Assembly: GCA_037176885.1 (NCBI GenBank)
Contig: JAWWNJ010000135.1
Location: 580,064-644,063 of the forward strand
DNA: 64,000 nucleotides
DNA from: Favolaschia claudopus
Lineage: Eukaryota; Basidiomycota; Agaricomycetes; Agaricales; Mycenaceae
Direction: 5' to 3'
A program made the translations under genes and the position numbers. Shown in pieces: positions 61,570-64,000 of this stretch. The notes beneath the pieces are model-generated. The model was not told where the DNA came from. It ran no database searches and saw only the letters and a program-made list of their open reading frames with translations. Every line of letters begins with the position of its first letter. The stretch's first letter is position 1.

Positions 61570-63360
61570 ATCATGAAGGGGGGCTCCATACGCCGCGTCA
61601 TTTGATTTCAAGGTGGGAAGGTTGATTCTGACCTCCCCCCTGTGATGCTCGCTGTGGGGCTCCTTGCTCATGCGCACCGCTGCACTTTAGGTAGACTCTG
61701 CCTGGTGAAGGGGGGCTCGCCTCCTCTCGCCTGTCTTCACCATGTCCACCTAGTGCATAGTGTTCCGCCCTCTTGTCAGTAGAACCTCTCTGGTGAAGGG
61801 GGGCTTGTCTCTCAAGCCGCCCTTCACTCTACTCACAATGGCCGTCTTCGTCTTCCAATCTGGTGAAGGGGGGCTCGTCCCTCGTCCCCTTCACCTACGA
61901 TGACTTGCGCATGAGACACTGCGAGCGGTGTCTCAAATCCAGTGAAGGGGGGCTCATTCCCCCCCCCCCTTCACTAACCGCTCCTGGTCCTTCTCCCACC
62001 ATGCTCTGCATTGGGTTACTAATGGGTCTCTTACGTCCACCACATTTGTCCTCCCCCCTCCTTCCGTTGACTCGGCCTGCCACTCACGCCACTTTCCTAC
62101 GTTACGTCTCCGCACACCCCTAGTCATGGTGCATGCGTGATGGCCGGCCTTCAAAGCCGGCTTGCGGCGTCTTGGTATATTTGGCTGGATGTCATGTCGA
62201 CGAGGTACCTTGCCCTGCCATTGTTTGCGCTGCTACCCTACGTTATGCCTCCGCACACCCCTAGTCACGGTACGTGCGTGATGGTTGAGCTAGCTTTTGT
62301 GTCCTCGACCTGCGGCATCTTGGAATACCCAGCGCAGCCATGTGTATCAAGGTAGCTTTGTGCACGATGCCGCAACATTAGGAGCGTCTCTTGGCCTCCG
62401 CCCTATTAGGCATTGGGCACGGTGTCAATCCCTTGCGCCCTTCTTGAACCACCCAACCCTTCCTTGCCATCCTGCTGCCGCTCCCTATGTTGTGTTTCCA
62501 TGGGCCTATATCCGTCCGGCTACGTTCTCTACGAGCCCCGGTGGGAACTGGGGCCTTGAGTTGACCATGTGATGGCCGATCCCGTTGATCGGCTTGTAAC
62601 ACCTTGGCTAGCAGCAGGAAGGCGGTTGTTTTGGTTCTATCCCCGTGTCGTTGCACCGCTAGGTGCTGCTGTCCGCTACGTGCGGTGCAGTGTGCCCCGA
62701 CATTCTAGACGGCATGGCGGATACCTCCAGCCCTCGTACAACCTCCCAGTGCACCCTGTGACCACCATCCAATTTTTTTTTCCGCTGTGGCCATAGGCCC
62801 CACCGGATGTGTGTGTCGAGGCGCCACACTGTGAAGGTGGGCTGGAAGGGGTAGAGCTGAGGAAGCGACAAGAGGGAGCTTCCTCCTACAGGAGCGACAT
62901 TTGGAGCTCCATACCTGTTACTCTCCCCCCTTTGCGCAGAGAGTACAGTAGGAGCGTAGCGACTACTGGCCACACTCTGCGGGTCAGTGGACTGCTGCAG
63001 GATTGGACAGCTGAGAGGATGTACAAGCCTAAGCACTGACCAGTACAATATCAAGGAGTGGCGGGACAGGATATGTCTGCCTACTCCTTGAGGGTCATGC
63101 TGAAGACTTGGGCATCTGAGAAGCAGTGTACAAGGCAAAGCGCCGACCGTAGCTCAATGGTCAAAGAGCGCATGACGGAGACCTGTGGGCAAGGGAGGCA
63201 TGACCTTTTTTTTTCCCCTCCCACCCTCCCTTTTGTGTCACTTCGCGCCGGGTCGTCGCAAAGCGTGAAGCGGGGCTGTGTCTTTTTTCCCTTCGAAGTT
63301 TGCTCTGCGCTCTCTGCTTTGGATGTGTCGGGTCGCCACATTCTGAAGTGGGGCTGATGT
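61570..63360 (+). repeat. Dispersed polypurine-tract-like repeats inside LARD-like element
   Basis: The motif TGAAGGGGGGCTC, or close variants, recurs at about 61573, 61703, 61792, 61861, 61940, 62828 and 63266, and finally as the real tract at 63346. A second direct repeat, CTCCGCACACCCCTAGTCA, occurs at about 62108 and 62249. Confidence 0.75.
63145..63200 (+). other. tRNA 5'-half-like segment
   Basis: GTAGCTCAATGGTCAAAGAGC resembles the D-arm and A-box (TAGCTCAATGG) of a tRNA, but no B-box follows at the proper distance. Probably a captured tRNA fragment in the LARD-like interior. Confidence 0.3.
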
Positions 63361-64000
63361 CAGGGGAACCCCCCGCTTCCCCGACCCGCTCCGCTATTCC
63401 TTGCATCACTCCAGCCTTCTTGGGAACGCTACTCCCTCCAGACTTCCCCCTTTGTCACACCTTCCTCCTTCCAACCCCCCGTTCCCCTCCTCGACAGACT
63501 CCTGTCGACCCTGCGCTCCTACAGCTAGTGCTCAGCGCAACCCAGTTCCCTACTGGTCTTCCGGTCAGACTTCTAGCCCTCCGAGAGCTCTGGTACCCCC
63601 GAGCTCCGGCCCTCCGGACTCCGGCTCCGGTTTCCCACGCTCCCCGGACCACAGGGTATCTTCGGGCCTTCGTCGGTCTACGATCTCTGGACCAGTATTG
63701 TGATCCTCCCTCTTCTGGGCATATCCCTGGCTCCCTGCTACTGTTGGATCATCTGATCATTGATATCACATCATAGATGCTGTGCTACTACATAGTTCCC
63801 ACGCACCGTGAGAAGTCACGCGTCACGCGCACTTTTACTGTGACGCCTGGGCATGGACTCCTTACTCTGTTCTCTAAGGATTCTCCCTCTGCCCAGGTGA
63901 GTAGACACTCTTCCTCTTGTTGTAGCTAGCCCACTAAGGATTCTCCCTCTGCCCAGTGCTTCTTGGACTCTTGAGTACCTCGGGCCTCAGGCCCTGGCAG

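Larger units (their letters stand above)
59976..64000 (+). mobile_element. ORF-less LTR retrotransposon (LARD-like), 3' end beyond window
   Basis: 5' LTR 59976-60633 (658 bp, TGTCAGGGGAACCC...CCCTTACA). The 3' LTR starts at 63358 and is cut by the window end about 14 bp before its expected end. The LTRs differ by one visible base (TAACATAG versus TACATAG). The primer site at 60636-60645 is self-complementary to the LTR; the polypurine tract GAAGTGGGGCTGA precedes the 3' LTR. The 2.7-kb interior has no plausible protein. It shares TGTCAGGGGA starts, CTTACA ends, polypurine-tract style and priming layout with the KH element. Confidence 0.85.

Noticed and set aside
61900..62160. Coding gene in the 60.6-63.3 kb interior
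   Set aside because: Several frames of up to about 110 codons overlap on both strands, are low-complexity and share no retroelement or host motif; the region is repeat-built.

Overview
This window is a transposon-rich segment of a filamentous basidiomycete (Agaricomycetes) nuclear genome. The evidence is short 48-58 nt GT-AG introns, a C2-NACHT-WD40 STAND (NLR-like) gene, a DUF6532-type gene fragment, fungal Ty1/copia and Ty3-like gag sequences, and many small DNA transposons. The species cannot be told from the sequence. There are few host genes. Nearly everything else is mobile DNA, much of it nested several levels deep with readable target-site duplications (TSDs).

Layout. 1-6 kb: terminal-inverted-repeat (TIR) elements, two unrecognised minus-strand genes (1.5-2.9 kb), a CACTA-like element with a mariner MITE inside, and old LTR and LINE relics. 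6.1-10.4 kb: a segmental block present again at 56.9-60.0 kb. It carries a broken integrase-core gene, a 171-bp foldback with a tRNA-like, Pol III-promoter-bearing core, and a small LTR retrotransposon whose only gene encodes a KH-domain protein. At 9-22.5 kb that KH element is split by a 1.6-kb putative solo LTR (TSD CTCCT), a 9.4-kb Ty1/copia element (TSD CTACT) and a 902-bp mariner-like element (TSD TA). Removing the three leaves about 1.58 kb, the size of the intact copy at 48.2-49.8 kb. The copia element is itself broken by two further 8-9-bp-TSD insertions, which hold more MITEs.

23.5-28.7 kb: a C2-NACHT-WD40 gene with 14 near-identical WD40 repeats. 30.2-35.4 kb: a young, full-length Ty1/copia element with identical 308-bp LTRs and a -1 frame change between gag-protease and integrase. 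35-41 kb: paired 406-bp MITEs, a Harbinger-like MITE, and two head-to-head LINE 3' ends forming a 260-bp-arm palindrome. 41.7-43.3 kb: a DUF6532 gene broken next to a Ty3-type gag ORF. 44-47.6 kb: a long-TIR element, a gag-like relic and a truncated copia LTR with a mariner insertion. 48.2-49.8 kb: the intact KH-domain LTR element. 50-53.7 kb: a long-TIR element and a three-level hAT nest. 55-56.6 kb: unrecognised ORFs. 60-64 kb: an ORF-less LTR element with 658-bp LTRs.

The main discovery candidate is the KH-domain LTR retrotransposon (three copies) and its ORF-less relative at 60 kb. Both have, 2 nt after the 5' LTR, a 10-nt stretch perfectly complementary to a stretch inside their own LTR. 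This suggests Tf1/sushi-type self-primed reverse transcription. The KH protein would stand in for a zinc-knuckle Gag/nucleocapsid. Neither element encodes protease, integrase or reverse transcriptase, so both would need a helper element not seen here.
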